Positions 50,418-60,523 are shown, counted from the first letter of the stretch. The stretch is DNA of 64,000 bases from Pseudoprevotella muciniphila (GCF_003265305.2 NZ_CP033459.1:1550001-1614000), one strand, 5' to 3'. The notes: generated by a model not told the origin, from the letters alone. Numbers and translations: made by a program.

Positions 50418-51083
50418 TCAAAGATAAAGGACTGTAACCATGCCGTAGCAAAAGCCGAAAAATGCGCTGAAACCGATTTCTGTGAGTGTGTGTTGCCGGA
50501 GGATGTTCCGCGCCGTACCCACTATGCCGCAGATGATAATCACAAGGCATACCCAGAGCGTAAGATTGATACCGTTGAGCAGGGAGAATGCCGTCAGGCC
50601 GCCGGCAAAACCGCTCCAACCTATGATGTGTGTACTCGCCTTGATAAAGATGTTCATCAGGATAGTCAGCAAAAGCAGGTTGATGGCTGCTGACAGGACA
50701 CTGTTCATATACCAAGGCGTACCAAAAATGTTGAACACAATCCGGAGTGCCACGTACGACATAAGGACTATGATGTAGGGCACGAAGCGGTTCTTACGTT
50801 CACCAAGCATACGGGTATCCCATTTTCTAAGCATCCTGTATGCAGCAATGACAAACCTCGGCAGCAATACAGTAAACACCCATATCAGTGCTATGAGATA
50901 CAACTGAAGTTGTATGGGCAGCCGACTGAGATATGTAAAGATGAAAAGCGCAACGAAAGCCACCAAAGGCAGATAAAGGGGATGAAAGACCTGCGAAACA
51001 ATCTGCGCAGCCCTTACCAGCCGATTTTTCTTTTTGATATTTCCTTTTGTCTCTGCCACGTCAATGGTCTTTTCTGATTTCAC
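50418..51083 (-). CDS. PAP2-like multi-pass membrane protein, degenerate active site
   Basis: 221 residues with about six hydrophobic helices. Near the end Ala-Arg-x5-His-x3-Glu (about 193-204) has the spacing of the third PAP2 phosphatase motif (Ser-Arg-x5-His-x3-Asp), with Ala and Glu instead of Ser and Asp. A Glu-Arg-Lys-Asn-Arg-Phe-Val-Pro-Tyr segment (about 95-103) may correspond to the first motif, and a Gly-Trp-Ser-Gly-Phe-Ala-Gly-Gly segment (about 154) replaces Pro-Ser-Gly-His. It could be a divergent lipid phosphatase or an inactive relative. It precedes purE-ispG, an isoprenoid gene, so a polyprenyl-phosphate link is conceivable. Confidence 0.65.
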   Translation of the reverse strand: MKSEKTIDVAETKGNIKKKNRLVRAAQIVSQVFHPLYLPLVAFVALFIFTYLSRLPIQLQLYLIALIWVFTVLLPRFVIAAYRMLRKWDTRMLGERKNRFVPYIIVLMSYVALRIVFNIFGTPWYMNSVLSAAINLLLLTILMNIFIKASTHIIGWSGFAGGLTAFSLLNGINLTLWVCLVIIICGIVGTARNILRQHTLTEIGFSAFFGFCYGMVTVLYL

Positions 51084-51252
51084 CCAACTTTTGCAAGTGA
51101 CTCTTTCTCAAGAATTTAAGAATTTGAGAATTATTATTCTCTGTACAATCAACTTCTTCTATTCATGATGTTTCATATAATCATGTAGTGAAATAAATTC
51201 TTTAATTCACAAAATTCTTAAAGATAAAAAATATCTGACAACTTGCGAAACT

Positions 51253-52806
51253 CTATTTTTTTCCTTTCCTCAACCGTGCGGGAGGTATGCCCATCTGTTC
51301 ACGATATTTTGCTATCGTTCTCCGCGCTATGGCAAAGGACCTTTCCTCCATGGCTTTCTTCAGTGCTTCGTCGCTCAGAGGCTTGTCCTTGTTCTCTGAA
51401 TCGATGATTTCCTTGAGCGCTACTTTCAGTTTCCTCGTGGAGACATCGTCCTCGCCGTCAGTACCCTTAATGGCATTGGAGAAGAAGAAACGGAGCGGAT
51501 AATTGGCATAATACGCCTGCACGTATTTGTTTGCCGTTACCCTCGACACAGTGGAGATGTCCACACCAACCTCCTCTGCCACGTCCTTCAGCGTCATGGG
51601 GTGGAGGAAGTTTTCGTCTTCGTCGTTTATGAAAAAGTCGCGTTGCCGCCGTGCTATGCTCCTCATCACGAGCAGAAGGGTTTCGTTCCTGCGCTTGAGG
51701 ATATTAAGGAAACTGTTGGCGGAATCCACCTTGTCCTTGACGTAGGTGTAGAAGCCGCGCTGTTCTTCCGTGAGGTCATACTTTCGCCCCTTGTAGAGTT
51801 TCACCGTTTCGAGGAAAGAACTTGCCACCCTCAGTTCGGGAATGTCGCCGTCGTTCAATGTTACCGTAAGGTTGCCATAATCGTCCACATGTACATAGAA
51901 ATCCGGTACGATGGCTGGGGCAGAACTCCCCACAGAATCGTTGAAGGCACTGCCGGGCTTCGGATTGAGGCGCGTCAGGAGTGTCATCACACCATTGAAC
52001 GTATTATCGTCCACTTTCAGACGCTGCTGAATCTTGTCCCAATGCATATTCATGAAGTCGTCAAAGTAGCGCTCCACCACCTTTATCGCCTTTTCTTTAT
52101 AAGGCGATTTTTTCTCCTCATCGCGAAGTTGCAATAGGAGGCATTCTTGCAGATTTTCTGCGCCCACACCGCGTGGCTCGAACTGCTTGAGAATGCCGAC
52201 AAGCCGGGCCACTTCCTCATCGCTCGTTTCGATGCCGTGCTTGAAATCGAGTTCCTCAGCAACCAGGTAAATCTTGTTCTTCGACAGAAAACCGCTGTCG
52301 TCGAGCGAACCGATGATGTACACCATTATGCTCTTCTCGTGGTCGGTGAGGTTGAACTCATTCACCTGCTCCATCAAGGTTTCATAGAACGATTTTCCAT
52401 AGGTAACTGTCGGCTCACGGTGCTCTTCGTTAGGGTCGGTCTGCCTGGGAAAATAGGGTTCGTCGTAGTCTTCACCATAATCGTCAGAACTGCTTTCACC
52501 ATCCGGGTCGGGGGCATAAGTGTCCACTTCATAGTCATCAGTATCAGTGTCGGAATCCTGTCTTTCGTCCTCGCCCCAGTCTTCATCACTGACATCTGTA
52601 TCCAATGCCTTGTCGTCGCCAGCCAGGACATCTTCCTTCAGTTCAAGTGCCTCGTTCTCCTCCACGGTCTTTTCCACTTCTTGGCGCAATTCCTCTATAG
52701 GCTTCTGGATATAGACAGACATCATCACCTGATCCTGCCTGTTCTTCTGACGAATGGTGCTCCTTTGCCGTTCTGTCTGATCTGCCCTGTTTGTTTGTCG
52801 CTGCAT
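51253..52806 (-). CDS. rpoN: RNA polymerase sigma-54 factor
   Basis: 517 residues from ATG 52806, supported by a promoter starting 31 bases upstream. Region I (about 1-58) has Gln-rich segments and Glu-Leu-Arg-Gln-Glu-Val-Glu-x4-Glu-Asn-Glu-Ala-Leu-Glu. A very acidic Asp/Glu/Ser region II spans about 60-125. The core-binding domain follows with Phe-Glu-Pro-Arg-Gly-Val-Gly-Ala-Glu-Asn-Leu-Gln-Glu-Cys-Leu. Then a helix-turn-helix with Val-Asp-Ile-Ser-Thr-Val-Ser-Arg, and the RpoN box Ala-Arg-Arg-Thr-Ile-Ala-Lys-Tyr-Arg-Glu near the end. It directs RNA polymerase to -24/-12 promoters and needs an AAA+ activator; none is in the window. Confidence 0.95.
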   Translation of the reverse strand: MQRQTNRADQTERQRSTIRQKNRQDQVMMSVYIQKPIEELRQEVEKTVEENEALELKEDVLAGDDKALDTDVSDEDWGEDERQDSDTDTDDYEVDTYAPDPDGESSSDDYGEDYDEPYFPRQTDPNEEHREPTVTYGKSFYETLMEQVNEFNLTDHEKSIMVYIIGSLDDSGFLSKNKIYLVAEELDFKHGIETSDEEVARLVGILKQFEPRGVGAENLQECLLLQLRDEEKKSPYKEKAIKVVERYFDDFMNMHWDKIQQRLKVDDNTFNGVMTLLTRLNPKPGSAFNDSVGSSAPAIVPDFYVHVDDYGNLTVTLNDGDIPELRVASSFLETVKLYKGRKYDLTEEQRGFYTYVKDKVDSANSFLNILKRRNETLLLVMRSIARRQRDFFINDEDENFLHPMTLKDVAEEVGVDISTVSRVTANKYVQAYYANYPLRFFFSNAIKGTDGEDDVSTRKLKVALKEIIDSENKDKPLSDEALKKAMEERSFAIARRTIAKYREQMGIPPARLRKGKK

Positions 52807-52836
52807 GATGACGATATGATTGCGGTTATTTTCATG

Positions 52837-52867
52837 CAAATATAGAAAATACATACCACCCCTCAAA
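52837..52867 (-). promoter_or_regulatory. rpoN promoter
   Basis: TTTG at 52864-52867 and TATATTTG at 52837-52844 on the minus strand, 19 bases apart. It excludes an upstream in-frame start at 52866. Confidence 0.75.
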
Positions 52868-52894
52868 ATCTTTGCAAAACTTATACCTTTCTAT

Positions 52895-52925
52895 TTTGCA
52901 CTTAAAGATAAATTCCGTAACTTTG
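52895..52925 (+). promoter_or_regulatory. dsbD promoter
   Basis: TTTG at 52895-52898 and TAACTTTG at 52918-52925, 19 bases apart, 34 bases before ATG 52960. It lies back-to-back with the rpoN promoter. Confidence 0.75.
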
Positions 52926-52959
52926 CATTTCAAACTGAAAATAGTTATTCACTTAAAGC

Positions 52960-55119
52960 ATGAGAAGATACATACTTTCGGCTTTATTCACAATTCTGGC
53001 TTTTGCAACGGCATCAGCCCAGGTCAGCAGCAAAGTTGATTACAAACGTGTAAGTCCCACCGAAATAGATGTCATCTACACCTTGACTCCGCAGCCGGGA
53101 TGGCACATCTACAGCACTAATATACCCGCCGGCGGTCCCACTTCTGCAACTTTCGAAGTGGATAGTAAGAGCGGTGTGGAACTCGTAGGCGGACTCAAGG
53201 CTGGCCCCGGTGCAAAAACAGTGAACGACCCTATCTTCGAAATGCAGGTGTCTTGGTTTGAACACCCGTGCACTTTCACACAACGCCTCAAACTTACCGC
53301 AAAAGACTACAACCTAAAAGGCTATCTTCGCTATGGTGCATGCAACGACGAGAGTTGTCTGCCGCCGCAGAGTGTGAACTGCAGTGTGAGCGGAAGCGAC
53401 GGACCTTCTGCTGCAGCATCTGACGCTAACGCAAAAGAGGCGGATAAAAAAAAAGCAGAAGCCGAAAACGCAAAAACTGACCCGAAAAACGCCCTGATGC
53501 CTGCTGATGCAGCAAATGCAGCACAGCAAGCCACCAACAACGACATTCCCGTAGAGACAATGGACGCCGAGGCGGCGGCTGCCCTTATCGGTATGCAACT
53601 GGCAGGCGACAGCCTGGCAGCAGACAGTCTCGCAGGCGACAGCCTCACTGTCAATGCAACAGCCACTGACGGCAACGACCATGCCAAGTGGTGGAAACCT
53701 GTCATAAACGACCTCAAAGCGCTCGATGGAGAAAACGACTATGGAAAAATGTCGCTGTGGTACATCTTCCTGCTCGGATTGCTCGGCGGACTCGTGGCAC
53801 TCTTCACACCATGCGTATGGCCCATCATACCGATGACGGTGAGCTTCTTCCTCAAGCGGACCAGCGACAGGAAGAAAGGCATTAAGGATGCTGTTATCTA
53901 CGGCATATCCATCGTCGTGATCTACGTTACTCTGGGCCTCGTCATCACGGCACTCTTCGGAGCAAGTGCACTGAACGACCTGTCAACGAATGCTGTCTTC
54001 AACATCATTTTCTTCCTGATGCTTGTTGTCTTTGCAGCAAGTTTCTTCGGAGGATTTGAAATCACACTGCCTTCGTCGTGGACGAACAAGGTGAACGACA
54101 AATCGGAAAAGGTAACGGGACTGCTCAGCATCTTCCTCATGGCGTTCACGCTTTCGCTTGTGTCATTCTCATGCACAGGTCCCATCATCGGATTTCTGCT
54201 TGTAGAAGTAGGCACGGCAGGCAGTTCAATACTCGCACCGACAATAGGCATGCTCGGCTTCGCCATAGCGCTCGCACTGCCTTTCACGCTCTTTGCCCTC
54301 TTCCCGTCGTGGCTCAAGAGTGCACCCAAGAGCGGAGGATGGATGAACACGGTCAAGGTAACGCTCGGCTTCCTTGAACTCGCCTTCGCACTGAAATTCC
54401 TCAGCGTGGCAGACCTCGCCTATGGGTGGCACATACTCGACCGCGAAACATTCCTCGCACTGTGGATAGTCATCTTCGGACTACTCGGCGTATATCTCCT
54501 TGGCAGACTGAAATTCCCGCACGACGACGATAACCAGCACACAAGTGTGCCGAGATTCTTCCTGGCGCTCTGCTCACTGGCTTTCGCCGTATATATGGTG
54601 CCGGGACTCTGGGGCGCACCATGTAAGGCTATCAGTGCTTTCGCACCGCCCATGTCCACACAGGACTTCGTCCTCGACAAGACACAGGTGGAAGCCAAAT
54701 TCAAAAACTACGACCAGGGCATGCAATACGCCAAACAGGCAGGAAAGCCCGTGATGGTGGACTTCACAGGATTCGGCTGCGTGAACTGCCGCAAAATGGA
54801 AATGGCAGTATGGCAAGACCCGAAAGTCGTCAAACTGCTCAATGAGGACTATGTGCTCATATCGCTCTACGTGGACGACAAAACCAAACTGCCCGAGCCG
54901 CAGACACGCATGGAGAACGGACAGGAAGTAACACTGCGAACCATAGGCGACTATTGGAGTTACCTGCAGCGCACGAAGTTCGGAGCCAATGCACAACCCT
55001 TCTACGTACTGCTCGACAACGAGGGCAACCCGCTCAACGCATCGTATGCCTACGACGAAGACGTGGACAAATACGTGGAATGGCTCAACAAAGGACTGCA
55101 AAAGTATAGAAGCAAATAA
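52960..55119 (+). CDS. dsbD: Thiol:disulfide interchange protein DsbD
   Basis: 719 residues. Signal peptide (about 1-20), then an N-terminal DsbD-alpha-like domain (Gly-Trp-His-Ile-Tyr; Cys in Ala-Cys-Asn-Asp-Glu-Ser-Cys about 128-134). An Ala/Lys/Asp-rich linker (about 145-240) contains a repeated Asp-Ser-Leu-Ala unit. Eight or so membrane helices (about 262-560) follow, with Cys in Thr-Pro-Cys-Val-Trp and Ser-Cys-Thr-Gly-Pro that pass electrons across the membrane. A C-terminal thioredoxin domain (about 575-719) has the active site Phe-Gly-Cys-Val-Asn-Cys-Arg-Lys. It carries reducing power from cytoplasmic thioredoxin to periplasmic proteins. Single gene. Confidence 0.94.
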   Translation: MRRYILSALFTILAFATASAQVSSKVDYKRVSPTEIDVIYTLTPQPGWHIYSTNIPAGGPTSATFEVDSKSGVELVGGLKAGPGAKTVNDPIFEMQVSWFEHPCTFTQRLKLTAKDYNLKGYLRYGACNDESCLPPQSVNCSVSGSDGPSAAASDANAKEADKKKAEAENAKTDPKNALMPADAANAAQQATNNDIPVETMDAEAAAALIGMQLAGDSLAADSLAGDSLTVNATATDGNDHAKWWKPVINDLKALDGENDYGKMSLWYIFLLGLLGGLVALFTPCVWPIIPMTVSFFLKRTSDRKKGIKDAVIYGISIVVIYVTLGLVITALFGASALNDLSTNAVFNIIFFLMLVVFAASFFGGFEITLPSSWTNKVNDKSEKVTGLLSIFLMAFTLSLVSFSCTGPIIGFLLVEVGTAGSSILAPTIGMLGFAIALALPFTLFALFPSWLKSAPKSGGWMNTVKVTLGFLELAFALKFLSVADLAYGWHILDRETFLALWIVIFGLLGVYLLGRLKFPHDDDNQHTSVPRFFLALCSLAFAVYMVPGLWGAPCKAISAFAPPMSTQDFVLDKTQVEAKFKNYDQGMQYAKQAGKPVMVDFTGFGCVNCRKMEMAVWQDPKVVKLLNEDYVLISLYVDDKTKLPEPQTRMENGQEVTLRTIGDYWSYLQRTKFGANAQPFYVLLDNEGNPLNASYAYDEDVDKYVEWLNKGLQKYRSK

Positions 55120-55170
55120 TAAAAACTCATAACAGAAACAAAATAACACATTTTCATATCCCCAAAACTT

Positions 55171-55349
55171 CTGGCAGGATTCATGCTGTGAAGCACCGGT
55201 CCCGCCGCATTCGTAAACTAACCCGCATCACAAAGGGTGAACGGCTCCTGTCAGTCTGAGAAAACTCGCAGCAGTCGGGTTACGGATGTTTTTCAAAATA
55301 ACTTTGCATACAAGCCGCCGGCAATTCGTGAGAATCCCGGCGGTTTTTT
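55171..55349 (+). ncRNA. Candidate structured RNA downstream of dsbD
   Basis: The 356-base gap between dsbD and gyrB contains a GC-richer block with no reading frame of note. CTGGCAGGA (55171-55179) pairs with TCCTGTCAG (55246-55254, one G-U), enclosing a TTCA/TGAA hairpin. TAACCCG (55219-55225) can pair with CGGGTTA (55276-55282), crossing the first helix like a pseudoknot. A perfect terminator closes the block. A TAACTTTG at 55299 sits just before that terminator. It could be a 3'-UTR-derived small RNA or the dsbD mRNA end; no family was recognised. Confidence 0.3.
55311..55349 (+). terminator. Terminator upstream of gyrB
   Basis: AAGCCGCCGG pairs with CCGGCGGTT, followed by TTTTTC. It is about 190 bases after the dsbD stop, long for a simple terminator of that gene. 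Confidence 0.85.
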
Positions 55350-55414
55350 CATTTTTTGAGCAAAAATAATGCAAAATACTCCTTATAAAACGCGCGCGTG
55401 CGAGAAAAAAGTTG

Positions 55415-55422
55415 TATCTTTG
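55415..55422 (+). promoter_or_regulatory. gyrB promoter -7 box
   Basis: TATCTTTG, 53 bases before ATG 55476. No TTTG at the expected -33 position; a GC-rich CGCGCGCGTGCG lies there. Confidence 0.5.
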
Positions 55423-55472
55423 CTTGATTTTTTGACACACAGGTGTCTGTAGGAACGAAACACATATATTAA

Positions 55473-57434
<1,962 letters not shown>

Positions 57435-57457
57435 GATTCCCCGACAAACATCATATT

Positions 57458-57486
57458 ATACCGGTCTGATGGCCGGTATTTTTTAT
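57458..57486 (+). terminator. gyrB terminator
   Basis: ATACCGG pairs with CCGGTAT around an 8-base loop, followed by TTTTTTAT. It starts 23 bases after the stop. Confidence 0.85.
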
Positions 57487-57493
57487 ATTGGTG

Positions 57494-57549
57494 CCAGGGA
57501 CTGAAAGTCTCAAAAGCGCATAGCCCAGCAGCCCTGGGTGAACATGGTC
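57494..57549. repeat. Possible interspersed repeat remnant
   Basis: A GC-richer block just after the gyrB terminator with internal inverted repeats (CAGGGACTG and a CCCAG-CAGCC-CTGGG hairpin). Only one copy lies in this window, so its repeat nature is a guess from its looks. The remainder of the 429-base gap to 57864 holds the candidate small RNA below. Confidence 0.2.
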
Positions 57550-57625
57550 AAAAGCACTGAAGCGCAAAAGCAGATATACAAACAAAAACGATTACCCAAA
57601 ATGGCTATTCGGCTCCTAATCATCG

Positions 57626-57656
57626 AAAAAGGCCACTTCTCTGCGAAGTGACCTTT
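57626..57656 (-). terminator. Minus-strand terminator
   Basis: GGTCACTTC pairs with GAAGTGGCC (one G-U), extended by AAA/TTT, followed on the minus strand by TTTTTCG. Confidence 0.8.
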
Positions 57657-57781
57657 CCACGAACATAGACATAACAATTTAATTTTCACTTAATTCTGTT
57701 TTAGAAATACCTCCCGCTGTTTCGCAACGCTGGTCTTTTCCACTCGCGCATTACTCAATGTATGGGCGGAGTGCTGTATTT
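57626..57781 (-). ncRNA. Candidate small RNA on the minus strand
   Basis: A promoter-like pair (ATTG at about 57816-57819, then 20 bases, then TACTTTTG at 57788-57795) would start transcription near 57781. A strong terminator ends it at 57626. The ~155-nt product has no convincing long reading frame, only 16- and 18-codon frames, and it starts 80 bases downstream of the OMP gene stop. Alternatively this is merely the long 3' UTR of the OMP gene. Confidence 0.35.
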
Positions 57782-57863
57782 CGTATGCAAAAGTACGGCG
57801 CAACTCCCTGATATGCAATACCTAAAAATAGGTATTTTATAACAGAAAGATGGATGGATTTGG

Positions 57864-58529
57864 TTATTTTCCAAGTTTGTAAGTCAGTGAGACAAGGGCA
57901 CTTACGTTTTTCGAGCCACCGCTCTTGACATTGAGGAGTCCGAAGTCTGCCTCTGCACCAAGCGTCAAGCCATTAGCGAACTGGAAGCCTGCACCAACTT
58001 GCAGTCCTGCGTCGAAACGGTGTGCGCCTTCTATGTCAAACGTCTTTTCGGTGTAATAGAGTCGCCGTGCACCTGTGGCATCAGAGTCGCCTTTGGTCTT
58101 TTGCTTACCACCGACACCTATTGCTGCATAGGGACCTGCGCTGAGCACAATGTATTGCGAAGGAGCCGTACGGATATAATAATTCACCAGCAGAGGTATC
58201 TCAAGATAGTAGGCTGTTGACGAAACGCTTTTCACTGTTGTGTATTGCTCGCCTGTCTCAACGTTCATCATAGGTGTACCGTCTTCATTGAAGACGAGCA
58301 TCGTTTCGTCCGGTTTCTTCCATCCTTTGCCGTAAAAGGAGATTTGCGGATTAAACGTCCATTTCTGATTAAATTCATACTCATACCCTACTCCTATCTT
58401 ATAAGAGCCTACAACTTTACTGGGACCGTAGTGTTTTGCCAATCCGCCACCGACTTCGAATTGAAAATACTGTGCCTTGGCGGATGCTGTGGCAAGGATG
58501 ATGGAAAGAAGTATGATTTTGCTGCGCAT
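57864..58529 (-). CDS. Outer-membrane beta-barrel protein (porin family)
   Basis: 221 residues from ATG 58529, where a signal peptide starts (cleaved near Ala-Lys-Ala-Gln). An upstream in-frame start lacks a signal peptide at its N terminus. The mature protein has alternating strands ending in turns: Gly-Gly-Gly-Leu-Ala-Lys-His-Tyr-Gly, Lys-Ile-Gly-Val-Gly-Tyr-Glu-Tyr-Glu-Phe, Tyr-Tyr-Leu-Glu-Ile-Pro-Leu-Leu-Val-Asn-Tyr-Tyr and Ala-Gly-Pro-Tyr-Ala-Ala-Ile-Gly-Val. This is the small 8-stranded barrel type (PorT/OmpA-like) common in Bacteroidota. Ligand unknown. AT-rich surroundings with a repeat array just upstream. Confidence 0.82.
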   Translation of the reverse strand: MRSKIILLSIILATASAKAQYFQFEVGGGLAKHYGPSKVVGSYKIGVGYEYEFNQKWTFNPQISFYGKGWKKPDETMLVFNEDGTPMMNVETGEQYTTVKSVSSTAYYLEIPLLVNYYIRTAPSQYIVLSAGPYAAIGVGGKQKTKGDSDATGARRLYYTEKTFDIEGAHRFDAGLQVGAGFQFANGLTLGAEADFGLLNVKSGGSKNVSALVSLTYKLGK

Positions 58530-58581
58530 GAGTTTGTATGTATTTCTTATCTTATTCAAGTTTAGCAAGTTCCACTTGCTT

Positions 58582-58704
58582 GAAGTTAACGAAGTTATTG
58601 AAATTATCGCTTCGCTCGAAGTTAACGACGTTACCTTATGCTGATGCCTTTATTTATTATTTATTTATCGGTCTAAAGTATCGTCGTTAACTTCGATAAC
58701 TTCA
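58582..58704. repeat. Degenerate 9-bp repeats in inverted arrangement
   Basis: Consecutive 9-mers on the plus strand: GAAGTTAAC, GAAGTTATT, GAAATTATC, GCTTCGCTC, GAAGTTAAC, GACGTTACC (58582-58635). After about 50 AT-rich bases the same units recur on the minus strand (58683-58703), so CGAAGTTAACGACG at 58617-58630 is a perfect inverted match to 58682-58695. The array fills the spacer between the OMP gene and the helicase gene. It could form a large cruciform or RNA hairpin. Confidence 0.65.
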
Positions 58705-58739
58705 GAACTTGGATTATCTTAAAAGAATATCCTGATTAA

Positions 58740-60515
58740 CTATTTGAAAAACTGACGCCAATCGTCCTTCTTCTCTTGCTTATTTGGCGTGGAGTCCGTA
58801 TAGCCGCGTTTTTTGTTTTTTCTTTCAACCATTCCTTTACGCCTTTCGCGACGGTTACGGGGCTTCACGTCATTCTCTGCATCGGCAGGATCTGCCCAGT
58901 CCACAACCACCCGGCGGTCACCCACCTTGGCGCGTTTCATCTTCTGCATGACCAGTTCGACATCGTTTTCGGGCACTTCAAAGAAACTGCAATTCTGTGT
59001 AAGGTCTATACGTCCTACTTCTATTTTTCCTTTTACATATCGGTTGATGAGGTTGATAATCTCCCGTGCATAGAAGTTGTCGCGTTTGCCGAAATTTATA
59101 AAGAGACGCTTATAGCCTTCTTCTGCAGTATGCGATTTGCGCCTGTTTCGTTGCTCGCGGTTTTTCTGTTTGTCGCCTGTGCGTTCCGAAGGCTGTTCTA
59201 TCTGCGGTGCATTGGCATAATAGGTCAGAAAACGTCCGAAAGCATTGCTGACCACCCTCTTCACGATATCTTCTTTCGAGAGCCATTCCAATTTGCGGAA
59301 GATTTCCGGTAGGAAAGGCGCTATTTCATTCTCGTTGACTTCCATCCGCTCCAACTTGTCGATGGCGTTATAGAGTTGCTTCGTACAGATTTCCTTGGGC
59401 TCCGGTAAAGTCGCTGCTTCAAACGCCTTACCTATAGTGCGCTCAATCTGCCTCACCTTCGATTTCTCGCGGGTATGAATGATACATAGGCTGGTGCCGC
59501 GCTTGCCGGCACGTCCTGTTCGTCCACTGCGATGAGTGTAGAGTTCCACATCGTCGGGCAGACCGTAGTTGATGACATGAGTAAGGTCATCCACATCGAG
59601 CCCACGCGCTGCAACGTCGGTGGCAACAAGCAACTGTGTGTTGTGCTGTCTGAATTTCTGCATCGTCAGGTCGCGCTGCTGCTGCGAGAGGTCGCCATGC
59701 AGGGATTCTGCATTATAGCCGTCGCGGATAAGCAAGTCTGCCACCTCCTGTGTTTCTAAACGCGTGCGACAGAACACAATGGCATAGATACGCGGGAAGT
59801 AATCGACGATGCGTTTCAAGGCGAGATATTTGTCCTTGGCATGCACCATGTAATAGATGTGGTTCACACTCTCTGCGCCCTCATTGCGCGACCCTACTAC
59901 AATTTCCTTGTAATCGTGCAGATAATTCCTGGCTATGGCCTCTATTTCCTTACTCATCGTGGCAGAGAAGAGCAACGTGTTGCGCTCCTGGGGCACACCT
60001 TCGAGTATCTCGTCAATGTCCTCCGAGAAACCCATGTTCAGCATTTCGTCCGCTTCGTCGAGAATAACGTTTTCTACATGGCCGAGTTGAGCCACACCGC
60101 GATGCATCAGGTCGATGAGGCGACCCGGTGTAGCAACGATGACCTGCGCACCTTTTTTAAGCGAACGTATCTGTGTTTCTATATTTGCACCGCCATAGAC
60201 CGCCATCACATGCAGTCCGTCTATGTAGCGCGAAAAGTCTTTCAGGTCGTTGGTAATCTGCAGGCACAGTTCGCGTGTGGGACTGAGCACTATGGCTTGT
60301 GTGTGGCGTTTTTCTGTATCTATTTTTTGCAAAATCGGCAAACCATAAGCCGCGGTCTTGCCCGTTCCCGTCTGAGCCAGGGCAATTACATCATTACCTA
60401 CCCCAAGCAGATAAGGAATCACTTCTTCCTGAATGGGCATGGGCATTTCAAAACCCAACGCTTCTATGGCATGCCGAATTTCGGGACATACCCCGAGTTC
60501 TTTAAATGTCTTCAT
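58740..60515 (-). CDS. DEAD-box RNA helicase with DbpA-type RNA-binding domain
   Basis: 591 residues from ATG 60515; longer in-frame starts lack homology. It unwinds RNA duplexes with ATP, probably in ribosome assembly or cold adaptation (CsdA/DeaD-like). Motifs: Q motif with Pro-Met-Pro-Ile-Gln-Glu, Ala-Gln-Thr-Gly-Thr-Gly-Lys-Thr, Pro-Thr-Arg-Glu-Leu, Asp-Glu-Ala-Asp, Ser-Ala-Thr, and His-Arg-Ser-Gly-Arg-Thr-Gly-Arg. A C-terminal DbpA-like domain (about 455-530) with Arg-Leu-Phe-Ile-Asn-Phe-Gly precedes an Arg/Lys-rich tail. Single gene. Confidence 0.94.
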   Translation of the reverse strand: MKTFKELGVCPEIRHAIEALGFEMPMPIQEEVIPYLLGVGNDVIALAQTGTGKTAAYGLPILQKIDTEKRHTQAIVLSPTRELCLQITNDLKDFSRYIDGLHVMAVYGGANIETQIRSLKKGAQVIVATPGRLIDLMHRGVAQLGHVENVILDEADEMLNMGFSEDIDEILEGVPQERNTLLFSATMSKEIEAIARNYLHDYKEIVVGSRNEGAESVNHIYYMVHAKDKYLALKRIVDYFPRIYAIVFCRTRLETQEVADLLIRDGYNAESLHGDLSQQQRDLTMQKFRQHNTQLLVATDVAARGLDVDDLTHVINYGLPDDVELYTHRSGRTGRAGKRGTSLCIIHTREKSKVRQIERTIGKAFEAATLPEPKEICTKQLYNAIDKLERMEVNENEIAPFLPEIFRKLEWLSKEDIVKRVVSNAFGRFLTYYANAPQIEQPSERTGDKQKNREQRNRRKSHTAEEGYKRLFINFGKRDNFYAREIINLINRYVKGKIEVGRIDLTQNCSFFEVPENDVELVMQKMKRAKVGDRRVVVDWADPADAENDVKPRNRRERRKGMVERKNKKRGYTDSTPNKQEKKDDWRQFFK

Positions 60516-60523
60516 GTTGACTG

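Noticed and set aside
55240-55290. CTGAGA element suggesting a TPP riboswitch before gyrB
   Set aside because: The partner segments of the THI element are missing, and gyrB is not a thiamine gene.
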